In this document: in pieces, positions 25,035 through 33,308 of the stretch | Layout of the letters: every line of letters begins with the position of its first letter | How positions within the stretch are numbered: position 1 is the first letter of the stretch | DNA from: Mycolicibacterium sp. CH28 | GTDB lineage: Bacteria > Actinomycetota > Actinomycetes > Mycobacteriales > Mycobacteriaceae | Direction: 5' to 3' | Assembly: GCF_004745805.1 (NCBI RefSeq) | Contig: NZ_SRLQ01000004.1 | Span: 682,001-746,000, forward strand | DNA: 64,000 bases | Notes under the pieces: model-generated | The model's input: only the letters and a program-made list of their open reading frames with translations | Told to the model about the DNA's origin: nothing | The model's database searches: none | Translations under genes and position numbers: made by a program

Positions 25035-25144
25035 GCTCTTCTCTCCTCAGTGTTGTCGATAATGGAAACTAGATTCGCAGCAGCAGCTGCCTCATGGTGT
25101 TGCTGTTGTTGTCGCCGCACCCCCAATACACACGCGTCTCGTGC

Positions 25145-26008
25145 TCAGTCGTAGTCGCTGTAGAAGCCTTCGCCCGACTTGACGCCGAGCTTCCCTTGGT
25201 GCACATAGTGTTCGAGCAGATCCCGGGAGTCGCTGGGAAGGTTCGGGAATCGCTCGAGGTAGTGGTTCTCGATGTCGAGTGCGACGTCGAGGCCCACCTG
25301 ATCGATGAGTCGAAATATCCCGGTAGTGCCGAAACCTGCTGCCAGCCAGATGTTGTCGAATTCCGCCGCCGTCGTCACTCCCTGCGCGACGACGGCCAGC
25401 GACTCTCGTTTCATGGCTGCCCATACGCGATTGACGATGAAACCGACACTTTCCACCCGCGCCACGGCGACGACGAAGCCGTGTTTGGGCAGTTCGCGTT
25501 CGAGCAAGTCGAAGATTCGTGCGTCCGTGTGGCCGCAGCTCATCAATTCGAGCTGTCGGCTGTCGGGCGGTTGCCCGTAGTGAGTATTGAGAACCCGCTC
25601 GGGATGGGCGACCTTCGAGATGAGCTCACTACTGACATAGGACGAAGAATTGGTTCCGATGATGGCATCCGGTTCCGCGAGATCGTCGATGCTGCCCAGG
25701 ACGTCGATCTTGAGGCTGGGCACCTCTGGAACGGATTCAACGATGTACCAGGCATTTCGGACTGCCTGCTCGAGATCGGTGACGTACTCGATCGTCGCCG
25801 GTGAGCCCGAACCGCGCAATTTCAGCAGCGTGGGCAACTGGTCGTCGACGAATGTCTTTGCTGCGTTCAGCTGTTTCTCGGAGACGTCGTAGAGACGCAC
25901 GCAGCCGCCGCGGGTAGCGTGACTGAGCGCGATCCGGCGACCGAGCGTCCCAGCCCCCAGGACAACGATCGGGCGATCGGCAATCGCCGTCGGCAATTCG
26001 TAGGACAT
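25145..26008 (-). CDS. 3-hydroxyacyl-CoA dehydrogenase-like NAD-binding protein
   Basis: 287 residues from the ATG at 26008 with a purine-rich ribosome site (GGAGGC). The Rossmann motif VVLGAGTLGRRIA lies at about 15-27. The catalytic block of the family appears as NTHYGQPPDSRQLELMSCGHTD (about 144-165), where a His follows the NTH motif, and the C-terminal helical domain has VGFIVNRVWAAMKRE. It is more like hydroxyacid and carnitine-type dehydrogenases than fatty-acid oxidation enzymes, so the true substrate may be a small hydroxy acid released by the neighbouring esterase. Confidence 0.8.
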   Translation of the reverse strand: MSYELPTAIADRPIVVLGAGTLGRRIALSHATRGGCVRLYDVSEKQLNAAKTFVDDQLPTLLKLRGSGSPATIEYVTDLEQAVRNAWYIVESVPEVPSLKIDVLGSIDDLAEPDAIIGTNSSSYVSSELISKVAHPERVLNTHYGQPPDSRQLELMSCGHTDARIFDLLERELPKHGFVVAVARVESVGFIVNRVWAAMKRESLAVVAQGVTTAAEFDNIWLAAGFGTTGIFRLIDQVGLDVALDIENHYLERFPNLPSDSRDLLEHYVHQGKLGVKSGEGFYSDYD

Positions 26009-26031
26009 GGTGCCTCCTGTCAAGTGGGTCT

Positions 26032-26940
26032 TCAGATACCAGCAATTCCGGTGAAACCGCCCGGCGCGCGCACCAACCGGCGCTCTCCGGTGCCGTCGAG
26101 TTCGACCGCTCGGACCTCGCCGGACAGATCGCCGACGTAGGCAAGTCCTGCATCCGTGTCGACGGCCAGGCCGATCGGTTCCCGGAAGTCTCGCGCCAGC
26201 ACGGTGACGTCGGCGCCCTGCGTGCCTGGCGGTGGAATTGGCGCGCGGTTCAGCGTGTTCCCGCGTGGCGGTGCACCTCGGTCGGTCCAGTACACGAGCC
26301 CCGCGGCGACGTCGAGATGTAGGTCGATCGGCTCGGGCAGGTCGGACCAAAGCTCCTCGACTACCCGGTCGAAGATCGGGGTACGCAGCGACGTCCGAAA
26401 GATGCGGCCGTCGTTGCCTTTTGATGCGCCCTTTTGGGTCCAATACAGCAGGCCGGCTTCCTCGTCGACTGCGACACCGACGCATTGGTTGCGTACGATC
26501 CGGCGATCGGCGTCCGTCGTGGCGACGACGACCTCATCGCGCAGATCCGTGCCGTCGAGTCGCGCGCTCAACACGCGTGCGCCCTCGCGGTCCGACCAGT
26601 ACAGCCGGCCTTGAGACCATGCACCCACGAGCTGCTTGCCCGTGACGAACGATCCCTGCGGGATGATCGTCGTGCGGTGAGTGCCGTCGAGATCGACTCG
26701 TTCGAGCGAACCGTTCTTCCCGTAGAAGTCGAGCTCCGAGTCGGACGTGGGTGAGCGGTCTGTCGGCGCGACCGGTTCACCCATGTTGGTCCAATAGGCG
26801 TGCCGTCGGCGCACGTCTACGGCGATTCCATCGGGGACGGCCGTCAAGCCACCGACCACGACGGAGGAATCACCGGTGCGGATGTCGATCCTCTGAATGT
26901 TGCGTTCGACTGGGTTGAGTGCCAACAAGTACCTGAACAC
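26032..26940 (-). CDS. YWTD-type six-bladed beta-propeller protein
   Basis: 302 residues with repeated blades carrying the YWTD/YWS motif: AYWTNMGE (near 49), LYWSDREGARV (near 113), LYWTQKGAS (near 163) and VYWTDRGAPP (near 212), each followed by the R-x-x-LDG turn (VDLDGTHRT, ARLDGTDLR, VELDGTGER). The fold is the LDL-receptor class B propeller, and no signal peptide is visible. It may act as a hydrolase or lactonase like SMP-30 relatives, or bind a ligand. It is the first gene of the operon that ends with the esterase. Confidence 0.8.
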   Translation of the reverse strand: MFRYLLALNPVERNIQRIDIRTGDSSVVVGGLTAVPDGIAVDVRRRHAYWTNMGEPVAPTDRSPTSDSELDFYGKNGSLERVDLDGTHRTTIIPQGSFVTGKQLVGAWSQGRLYWSDREGARVLSARLDGTDLRDEVVVATTDADRRIVRNQCVGVAVDEEAGLLYWTQKGASKGNDGRIFRTSLRTPIFDRVVEELWSDLPEPIDLHLDVAAGLVYWTDRGAPPRGNTLNRAPIPPPGTQGADVTVLARDFREPIGLAVDTDAGLAYVGDLSGEVRAVELDGTGERRLVRAPGGFTGIAGI

Positions 26941-27074
26941 TTCGCCTCGTAATCACTTTCGTTGGTGTCATCGCGGAAGGTGGCGACGGTTTCGCTCCGC
27001 TTCGGAGTCATCGACCTCCGGTTGCGTGGATGACCAACGGCAGCCGAAGGAGGGCGCCCGCGCGATCTTCCGCT

Positions 27075-27091
27075 AGTTACATACTGTAACT
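27075..27091. promoter_or_regulatory. Perfect palindromic operator between the propeller operon and its TetR gene
   Basis: AGTTACA-TAC-TGTAACT: two 7-bp arms with a 3-bp spacer, perfect, in the 274-bp divergent region. It is the only strong palindrome there and is likely the TetR binding site. Confidence 0.6.
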
Positions 27092-27214
27092 TACGCGGCG
27101 TAGTAAAGTGAGCGCCATGAATGTGAAGTGCGTCTCGACCCGCGCTCGAGTTGCGGTTCTCCGGCCACGCCGTTGCCGTCGTGTAGGCGTGAACACATCC
27201 ACGAGGGTGGCAGC

Positions 27215-27850
27215 GTGACGCAGGCGGAACCAATCCGGACCAAGCGGGTCAGGCTCACGGGCGAGCAGCGGGAACGACAGCTCCTCGACGTTGCCGAGAC
27301 GCTGTTCACCCAGCGCGGCTATGAAGCGGTGTCGATCGAGGACATCGCCCGCGCCGCAGGTGTGAGCCGGCCCATCGTGTACCACCACTACGGCTCGCGC
27401 GAAGGAGTGTTCCTTGCCTGCGTAGCTCGCGCGCGCAGCCAGTTCGAACGAGCCCTCCTGGACCGCGTGAGCGCCGCAGGCGACGATCTGGCAGGCGTAT
27501 TCCACGCGGGAGGGGAGGCGTACTTCGATCTGATCGAGGACGATCCGCAGCGCTTCGTGTTGCTGTTCACTGCCTCGTCGAGCTTGCACGCCGGCCTCAG
27601 TGAACAACTCGCGACGCTACGCACTGACACTATTCGGACCATCGCCACCGTCATTCGGCAGAAAAACCCCAGCATCAAGTCCGAAGTCGCGCTCGCGATC
27701 GCGTATAGCGCCTCGGGTATCGGCGAGCAGCTTGGTCGATGGTGGCTCGACAAACCCTCGATGCCCAAGCGACGCCTATTGTCGTACTACACGGGCGCAT
27801 TGGATGGTGCGGCGAAGGGGATCCTGGCGGTCGCGTCCGGTCATACCTGA
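27215..27850 (+). CDS. TetR-family transcriptional regulator
   Basis: 211 residues from the GTG at 27215, which has a GAGGG ribosome site; a longer frame starts at 27128 but adds a low-quality extension. DNA-binding motif: LLDVAETLFTQRGYEAVSIEDIARAAG (about 20-46) then VSRPIVYHHYGSREGVFLACV. It is divergent from the propeller/dehydrogenase/esterase operon and 145 bp before the glutaminase gene on the same strand. The palindrome at 27075-27091 is its likely operator. Confidence 0.88.
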   Translation: MTQAEPIRTKRVRLTGEQRERQLLDVAETLFTQRGYEAVSIEDIARAAGVSRPIVYHHYGSREGVFLACVARARSQFERALLDRVSAAGDDLAGVFHAGGEAYFDLIEDDPQRFVLLFTASSSLHAGLSEQLATLRTDTIRTIATVIRQKNPSIKSEVALAIAYSASGIGEQLGRWWLDKPSMPKRRLLSYYTGALDGAAKGILAVASGHT

Positions 27851-27867
27851 CATCCGCTTCGTGGCGC

Positions 27868-27908
27868 ACCGTACTGGTAGTCCGTCATATTCGGTTCCGC
27901 CGTACGGC
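27868..27908 (+). repeat. Dispersed intergenic repeat, copy E (partial)
   Basis: Keeps the core only: TACTGGTAGTCCGTCATATT followed by CGGTTCCGCCGTACGG. It is the most diverged of the six copies. Confidence 0.5.
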
Positions 27909-27995
27909 TGAAGTCAATCAGACGGCGACGCAATCGTGTCTCGGTTGTTGTAGCTGAGTGCCTATGCTTTCCTGGTATCAGGAAGGGGCTCGCCG

Positions 27996-29015
27996 GTGGA
28001 TGTCGATGTGGGGGATGTCGCGCAAACGGCGTATACCGGACGGCTGCCGGAGTGGTCGGAAGTTGAGTCGCTGGTCGAGGCTGCCTACCGGCGTTGCAAA
28101 AGCGACGCCGACGGCGTTGTGGCCGACTACATCCCCGTACTCGCCGAGGCGAACCCGGACTGGTTTGCGGTGTGTGTCGCCGAGGTCGACGGCGGCGTGC
28201 ACACAGCAGGTGATGTGGATGTCGAGTTCTCGATCCAGTCCATCTCCAAGGCCTTCGTCTACGCGTTGGTATGTGAGGAATACGGGCACGAGGTGGTCGG
28301 TGAGCGGATCGGGGTGAACAACACCGGCTTGGCGTTCAACTCGGTGATGGCGATCGAACTCAACAACGGTCACCCGATGAACCCGATGGTCAATGCCGGT
28401 GCGATTGCCACCACAGCCCTGATGCCGGGTTCGACCACTGACGAGCAGTGGGACAACATTGTGTCGGGATTGTCGGCGTTCGCCGGACGCCCGCTGGCGA
28501 TCGACGAGCTCGTGTACCGGTCAGAAGCCGACACCAACCAACGCAATCGTGCGATCGCGCGGTTGCTGGAGAGCTACGGCCGTATCGACCTGGACCCGCT
28601 GGCTGTCGTGGACGTCTACACCCGGCAATGCGCGCTGCGGGTAACTGCGGTCGATCTGGCGGTCATGGCTGCCACGCTGGCCGACGGAGGCGTGAACCCG
28701 GTGAGCGGCCAGCGGGTGGTTTCCGCGAGCGTGTGCCGGGACACACTGGCGATTCTGGCAGCCAACGGGGCCTACGAGCGTTCCGGGGAATGGCTTTTCG
28801 AGATCGGCCTGCCCGGCAAATCGGGGGTAGCCGGTGGCTTGGTGACGGTCGCACCAGGCAAAGCGGGCATTGGCACATTCTCCCCACCGCTAGACCCCGC
28901 CGGTAACAGCGTGCGGGGACAACGAGCCACGGCGTATCTGTCCCGCGTGATGGGGCTCAACATTTTCGCCTCATATGCCCACACCGTGGCCGCCCAAGGG
29001 AAGGATCACCAGTGA
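27996..29015 (+). CDS. glsA: Glutaminase A
   Basis: 339 residues. The serine-dependent glutaminase fold (beta-lactamase-like) is clear: catalytic Ser-x-x-Lys in FSIQSISKAFVYAL (about 76-89), NNTGLAFNSVMAIELN, PMNPMVNAGAIATTAL (about 127-142) and the C-terminal GLPGKSGVAGGLVTVAPGKAGIG. It converts glutamine to glutamate and ammonia. AGGAAGGGG precedes the GTG start. It overlaps the MFS gene by four bases, so the transporter may move an amino acid or amide linked to this reaction. Confidence 0.94.
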   Translation: MDVDVGDVAQTAYTGRLPEWSEVESLVEAAYRRCKSDADGVVADYIPVLAEANPDWFAVCVAEVDGGVHTAGDVDVEFSIQSISKAFVYALVCEEYGHEVVGERIGVNNTGLAFNSVMAIELNNGHPMNPMVNAGAIATTALMPGSTTDEQWDNIVSGLSAFAGRPLAIDELVYRSEADTNQRNRAIARLLESYGRIDLDPLAVVDVYTRQCALRVTAVDLAVMAATLADGGVNPVSGQRVVSASVCRDTLAILAANGAYERSGEWLFEIGLPGKSGVAGGLVTVAPGKAGIGTFSPPLDPAGNSVRGQRATAYLSRVMGLNIFASYAHTVAAQGKDHQ

Positions 29016-30622
29016 CCGATCAACCGGCATCGAGCGTTGACGAGCAGACGTCATGGGTCCCGATGATCGGTCTGTTTCTGGCGCAGATGCTGATGTCGTT
29101 CAACGTCGCCGCGCTACCCGTGTCGATCGGCGGAATGGTCAAGGACTTCGGGGTTCCACCTACCGCGGTCAGCACCGCCATCGTCACCTACGGGTTGGTT
29201 GTGGCGGCCTTGGTGATGGTGGGCGCGAAACTGGGCCAGCGGATCGGGTGGATCGTGCTGTTCCGCATTGTGGTCGCGGCATTCGCTGGTTCAGCGCTGA
29301 TGATGATCCTCGCTCCGTCGGTGACATGGGTGATCGCTGCCCAAGCCGTCGCCGGCGCGTCCGCGGCGATCATCGTGCCCTCGCTCGTCGCTTTGATTGC
29401 CGCCAATTACCATGGCACGCAACAAGCCACCGCTGTCGGCTCACTGGGATCGGCACGCGCTCTGTCTGGCGTCAGCGCCTTCCTCATCGGCGGCACGCTG
29501 GGCACTTTCGTCGGCTGGCGGCCCGTTTTCATGATCGTGCTGGCACTGGCGATCGCGGTGTTCCTGTTCAGTTTCCGACTGCGCTCAGCACCCGGCGACG
29601 AATCCGTGCACATCGACGTCGCGGCAGCATTCCTCATCGGACTGGCCATCATGTCGCTCACACTCGGCTTCAACAACCTCAACGGGTGGGGGGTGTTGCA
29701 GGCCACCACCTCGGCGCCGTTCGACATCGGCGGACTGTCGCCGGCACCGGTCCTCGTCGTCGTCGGAGTCGTTCTGGGACAAGCGTTTTTCGTGTGGACG
29801 CGACATCGGACCCGCACCGGCAAGGTGCCCCTGGTGAGTCTGTCGGTGCTGGGATCATCCCGCGAGCGGGCGGCGGTGTATGCCATGTTCATCGTGGTGT
29901 CGTTGGAGGCTGCGCTGAACTTCACCGTGCCGCTGTACATCCAGATCGTTCAGGGCCGCACGCCATTTGACACCTCGCTAGCGATGCTGCCCTTCAACCT
30001 GACGGTCTTCATCACCGCAACGCTGATCGTCCGGTTCTACAACCGATTCACGCCTCGGGTCATCGGCTTGTTCTCGTTCGGCCTCACCACCGTGGCGCTG
30101 TTGTGGCTCTCGTTCGTCGTCACCAACAACTGGGAGACACTGCCCACCATCGCAGGGCTGATCGTCTTCGGTATCGGCCAGGGCGCATTAGTCACCCTAG
30201 TCTTCAACGTCCTGGTCACCGCCGCCCCGAAGGAGCTGGCCGGCGACGTCGGCTCGGTACGGGGAACGACACAGAACCTCGCCTCAGCGGTCGGCACCGC
30301 GCTCGCAGGCGCGATGCTCGTGGGCATTCTGTCTCTCAACATCGGCCAGGCGGTCATCAACGATGTCGCCATTCCCGACCGACTCATCGCCCAGGTCGAC
30401 CTCGACCGGGTGAACTTCGTCAGCAACGACCAACTCCGCGAGGTCCTCGTCGGCACCGACGCCTCCGAAGCCGAAGTCGACGCCGCCGTCCAGATCAACA
30501 CCGACGCTCGCTTGCGTGCCCTCAAACTCGGCCTGCTCATCCTCGCCGGAATCAGCGCCGTCGCTATCTTGCCCGCATCACGATTGCCGAGCTACCGACC
30601 TGGCGAGATACCCGAAATCTGA
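29012..30622 (+). CDS. MFS transporter (DHA2-type)
   Basis: 536 residues with about 14 membrane helices. The first helices read MIGLFLAQMLMSFNVAALPVSIGGMVKDF and the family's motif C-like stretch is near ARALSGVSAFLIGGTLGTFVGWRPVF (about 149-174). The C-terminal domain has GIGQGALVTLVFNVLVTAAPKELAGDVGSVRGTTQNL, typical of drug/proton antiporters. It starts with GTG overlapping the glutaminase stop. The substrate is unknown; coupling with glutaminase suggests an amino acid or an acid-resistance role, similar in idea to the glutaminase/antiporter pairs of enterobacteria. Confidence 0.9.
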   Translation: MTDQPASSVDEQTSWVPMIGLFLAQMLMSFNVAALPVSIGGMVKDFGVPPTAVSTAIVTYGLVVAALVMVGAKLGQRIGWIVLFRIVVAAFAGSALMMILAPSVTWVIAAQAVAGASAAIIVPSLVALIAANYHGTQQATAVGSLGSARALSGVSAFLIGGTLGTFVGWRPVFMIVLALAIAVFLFSFRLRSAPGDESVHIDVAAAFLIGLAIMSLTLGFNNLNGWGVLQATTSAPFDIGGLSPAPVLVVVGVVLGQAFFVWTRHRTRTGKVPLVSLSVLGSSRERAAVYAMFIVVSLEAALNFTVPLYIQIVQGRTPFDTSLAMLPFNLTVFITATLIVRFYNRFTPRVIGLFSFGLTTVALLWLSFVVTNNWETLPTIAGLIVFGIGQGALVTLVFNVLVTAAPKELAGDVGSVRGTTQNLASAVGTALAGAMLVGILSLNIGQAVINDVAIPDRLIAQVDLDRVNFVSNDQLREVLVGTDASEAEVDAAVQINTDARLRALKLGLLILAGISAVAILPASRLPSYRPGEIPEI

Positions 30623-30789
30623 GCGCCGCAACTTCCTCGAGCCACCTCTGAGCAAAACGGCCGCGTGACAGGGCTGCGAGCTGCGTTCTCGGCTGAGCTG
30701 GCCGCGGCGGCATTTTCGGCGCTGATCGATCATCCAGCGCTCGAGGCGAGCCGCGGCGTGGGGGAGGGCGCTGCGGGCAGTCGCCGATG

Positions 30790-31075
30790 GCCGCACACCC
30801 TCAAGATGTTGAACGTGATCGACGACTTCACCCGCGAAGCACTCGCGATCAAGTTGATCGGTCCATGGGGAACGGTGGATGCCCACGACCGTGCAGGCGC
30901 GGCGCTGCGACACCCCGAACCGCTCACACAGCGCCGTGACGGCGCCGCCCGTGCGGCCCCGGGTCAGAAGTTCCCCGCCGATATCTCCTTGAGCATGTCG
31001 ATGTCGAGGACCTGGTAGCTGCTGTAGATCTTTGGCGCCCACGAGCTGAGTCGCTGGGAATCCAGAGCCGGTCCA
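30790..31075. pseudogene. Scrambled relics of IS3-family transposase genes
   Basis: On the plus strand 30790-30860 reads RRWPHTLKMLNVIDDFTREALAIKL, a piece of the OrfB catalytic core. On the minus strand 30870-31060 reads KIYSSYQVLDIDMLKEISAG and then VTALCERFGVSQRRACTVVGIHRS, the OrfA end and OrfB beginning. The two pieces face opposite ways, so the element was inverted as well as deleted. No complete gene exists between 30623 and 31450. Confidence 0.65.
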
Positions 31076-31191
31076 TCGTTGTGCTCGGCCGCAGTGAGAA
31101 CTTCGTGTCACCGGAACGGCCACCGATGAAGCCACCGCCGCAAGCGGCGCGAGTCTGCACCGCAAAGCGGTGACCGGCAAGCGGCCAGGTC

Positions 31192-31260
31192 ATGATTCAT
31201 ATGATGCAATATGCAGTGCTTTACCGGTAACCCGCCATATTCAATTCGGTCCTATGCCGT
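31192..31260 (+). repeat. Dispersed intergenic repeat, copy F
   Basis: TGATTCATATGATGCAATAT, then GCAGTGCTTTACCGGTAACC and CGCCATATTCAATTCGG. Its first half matches copy B almost exactly. Confidence 0.65.
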
Positions 31261-31450
31261 CCAACGTCAAGGGACGACCAGCATGTGGAGTCGGCTCCGT
31301 GACATGGCACCGGATGTTCCGTCCGGAACCCTACAGGCGACTCTGGTCTACGGGGTTGATCGCCGTCTCGGAGTTTGCTAGGCGCTGCGGCCGTACGCTT
31401 AACCCTGCCGCGGAATCGCCGATGCGGTGTGACGATCAAAGGTGGATGAA

Positions 31451-32350
31451 ATGACCCTTATCCAAGTCCTCCTCACACCCGAGTTCGTTCTCCAGGTCTC
31501 TGATCGTCGACTGAGTGCCGGGGGCGAAGCCCGTGACGACTCCTACAACAAAGCTGTGTCGTGGTGCGGCATGGTGTCGGTTGCGTTTACCGGCGGGTTC
31601 GCACACGTGGACTACCGGTGCGAGGAGCCTGTTACAGAGTGGATTGCAGGCGTTCTCGCCTCAGCCATCACTTTGAAGGACGGGGCCGACGCACTAGAAG
31701 AACGTATGAAGGAACTGATGGCTCGACTGTCCAAGTGGCGAAAATATCGAGATCGACGCCTGACTATCGTCATGGCAGGAATAGCTCCGGACTACGGAAC
31801 GGCGTTCTTCAGGGGACTTTCCAATTTCGAAGACGGCAATCAGATTTTCCCGAATTTCAGCGACACAGAGGTGTATCGCTGGGGCCATGAGGTGCCACTG
31901 CACGGGAATCGCACGCGCTACATCACAGCCGGCGCCAGCCCCGGCAGCGAGTTGGATCGGTCGGTAGTTGGCCCTAAGTTGGCCACAGTTTCCCAAGTTG
32001 GCGGTGTCAACAACGCGGCTCGCTATATGGTCAGATTGCAGCGGAGAGTCGCCGAGAGGGAGAGGAAAAAGGGTACGAACTCCGTGGGGGAAGACGCCAT
32101 GGTGGTTTCCATTCCTGCGAATCTCAAGAGAGATGGACACGGAATGCTTTTGATGTCCAACACGGATTCGGACGCGGTCCACGGCGGAAGTACGGCGAAC
32201 TTCAGCTTTGTCAAGGCGGGAAGCTTCTCCAAGGACAGGTTCGCACCGAGATTGGCCTGTGATGGGCGGGTTTCGGAGTTTTCTGCCTGGGGTGACGGGG
32301 ACAACCAGGTGATTACTTTCCGCGGCATCGATCCGCCCGCCGGTCGGTGA
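31451..32350 (+). CDS. Ntn-hydrolase / proteasome-subunit-like protein
   Basis: 299 residues from the ATG at 31451, with AAAGGTGG seven bases upstream (a GTG at 31442 is an alternative). The start TLIQVLLTPEFVLQVSDRRLS followed by NKAVSWCGMVSVAFTGGFAH recalls proteasome beta-type Ntn hydrolases, in which a Thr follows the start Met and the next strands carry D-x-R and a turn K. The rest shows alternating strands and helices (RRLTIVMAGIAPDYGTAFFRG). No neighbouring proteasome or Pup genes. The base composition is lower in GC than its neighbours. The family call is tentative; its role, perhaps in stress or defence, is unknown. Confidence 0.5.
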   Translation: MTLIQVLLTPEFVLQVSDRRLSAGGEARDDSYNKAVSWCGMVSVAFTGGFAHVDYRCEEPVTEWIAGVLASAITLKDGADALEERMKELMARLSKWRKYRDRRLTIVMAGIAPDYGTAFFRGLSNFEDGNQIFPNFSDTEVYRWGHEVPLHGNRTRYITAGASPGSELDRSVVGPKLATVSQVGGVNNAARYMVRLQRRVAERERKKGTNSVGEDAMVVSIPANLKRDGHGMLLMSNTDSDAVHGGSTANFSFVKAGSFSKDRFAPRLACDGRVSEFSAWGDGDNQVITFRGIDPPAGR

Positions 32351-32788
32351 AGCTCACAGCTTGGTTACGTGAGCGGATCTAGACGAGATCTAGACGGAGG
32401 TTGTCTGTTCGATCTCAATGGATCTGGCGGCCGCATTGTGGTGTCCGCCAGATCCATTGAGACACAACGACGCTAGATGGCTTCATGCACTTGGCGAGTC
32501 CGAACATGGGGTAGCGGTGAGTGAGCGGGCAGCGGGTTTCGGGAGCTTGCAGTCTGTGACGCCGCCACGTTGAATGAGACGCCTCCGGCATCCGGCAATC
32601 GCCAGATTGAATACGACAACCGCCAACCGTCAGTACCGCCGTCACCGCGTGCACGGTGGCGACCGCGCTGCACAAGATCATCGCGTAACCCTGTCGCCCG
32701 CCCAGTCGGCGTGGCCGCAAACCTGCAGTGCGACGAGTTCCGAACCAAACGAACTGCTGTCCCGAGAGCGTCGGGGCAGCAGTTCGTC
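32351..32788. other. Intergenic region with strong hairpin
   Basis: No gene recognised. It begins with a short direct repeat (GATCTAGACGAGATCTAGAC, about 32377-32396) and the perfect hairpin at 32413-32462. The remainder shows nothing I can assign. Confidence 0.4.
32413..32462 (+). terminator. Perfect 18-bp hairpin
   Basis: TCTCAATGGATCTGGCGG and CCGCCAGATCCATTGAGA form a perfect 18-bp stem with a 14-nt loop, 63 bp after the Ntn-like gene. It could be its terminator. Its length and symmetry would also fit paired insertion-sequence ends left after an excision. Confidence 0.5.
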
Positions 32789-33308
32789 ATGGGTGGCCTC
32801 TACGCTGCATTTATGGCAAAGGGGGACTGGCCGACGTCGTACGTGATCCCGTCGCTCGCGCTGTCGGGAACCGCTGCGGGTTTCTTGGTTTGGCACGTGA
32901 TCGACCCTGCGGCGAAGGTTGATGGCTGGGCGATCACGCTGCTCGTCGTCGCGTTCCTGCCATGGTTGCGAACGGTTTTCGAGAGCATCGAGTTTCCGGG
33001 CGGTGGCTCGGTCACGTGGCGCCAAAAGGTCGAGGCAGAGCAACAGCGTCAGGCCGAGGAAATCCAAGCGCTCCGGTTCCTGCTCGCTAGGTTCATCACG
33101 CCGCCGGAACGCGAGCTTCTTCAACAACTTGCGAGCGGCGAGGGGGTACCGCTCGACAACGATGGCGACAACCGCTGGGCATTCGAACGAGCCAAGTCGT
33201 TACGACGACTGGGTTTGATCGCCGTGAGAGGACGCGTTGTGAAGTCAGCACAGAGTGAGTCGGTCAACGTCGAGCAACTGTTCTACGTCACCGAAAGCGG
33301 TCGGCAAT

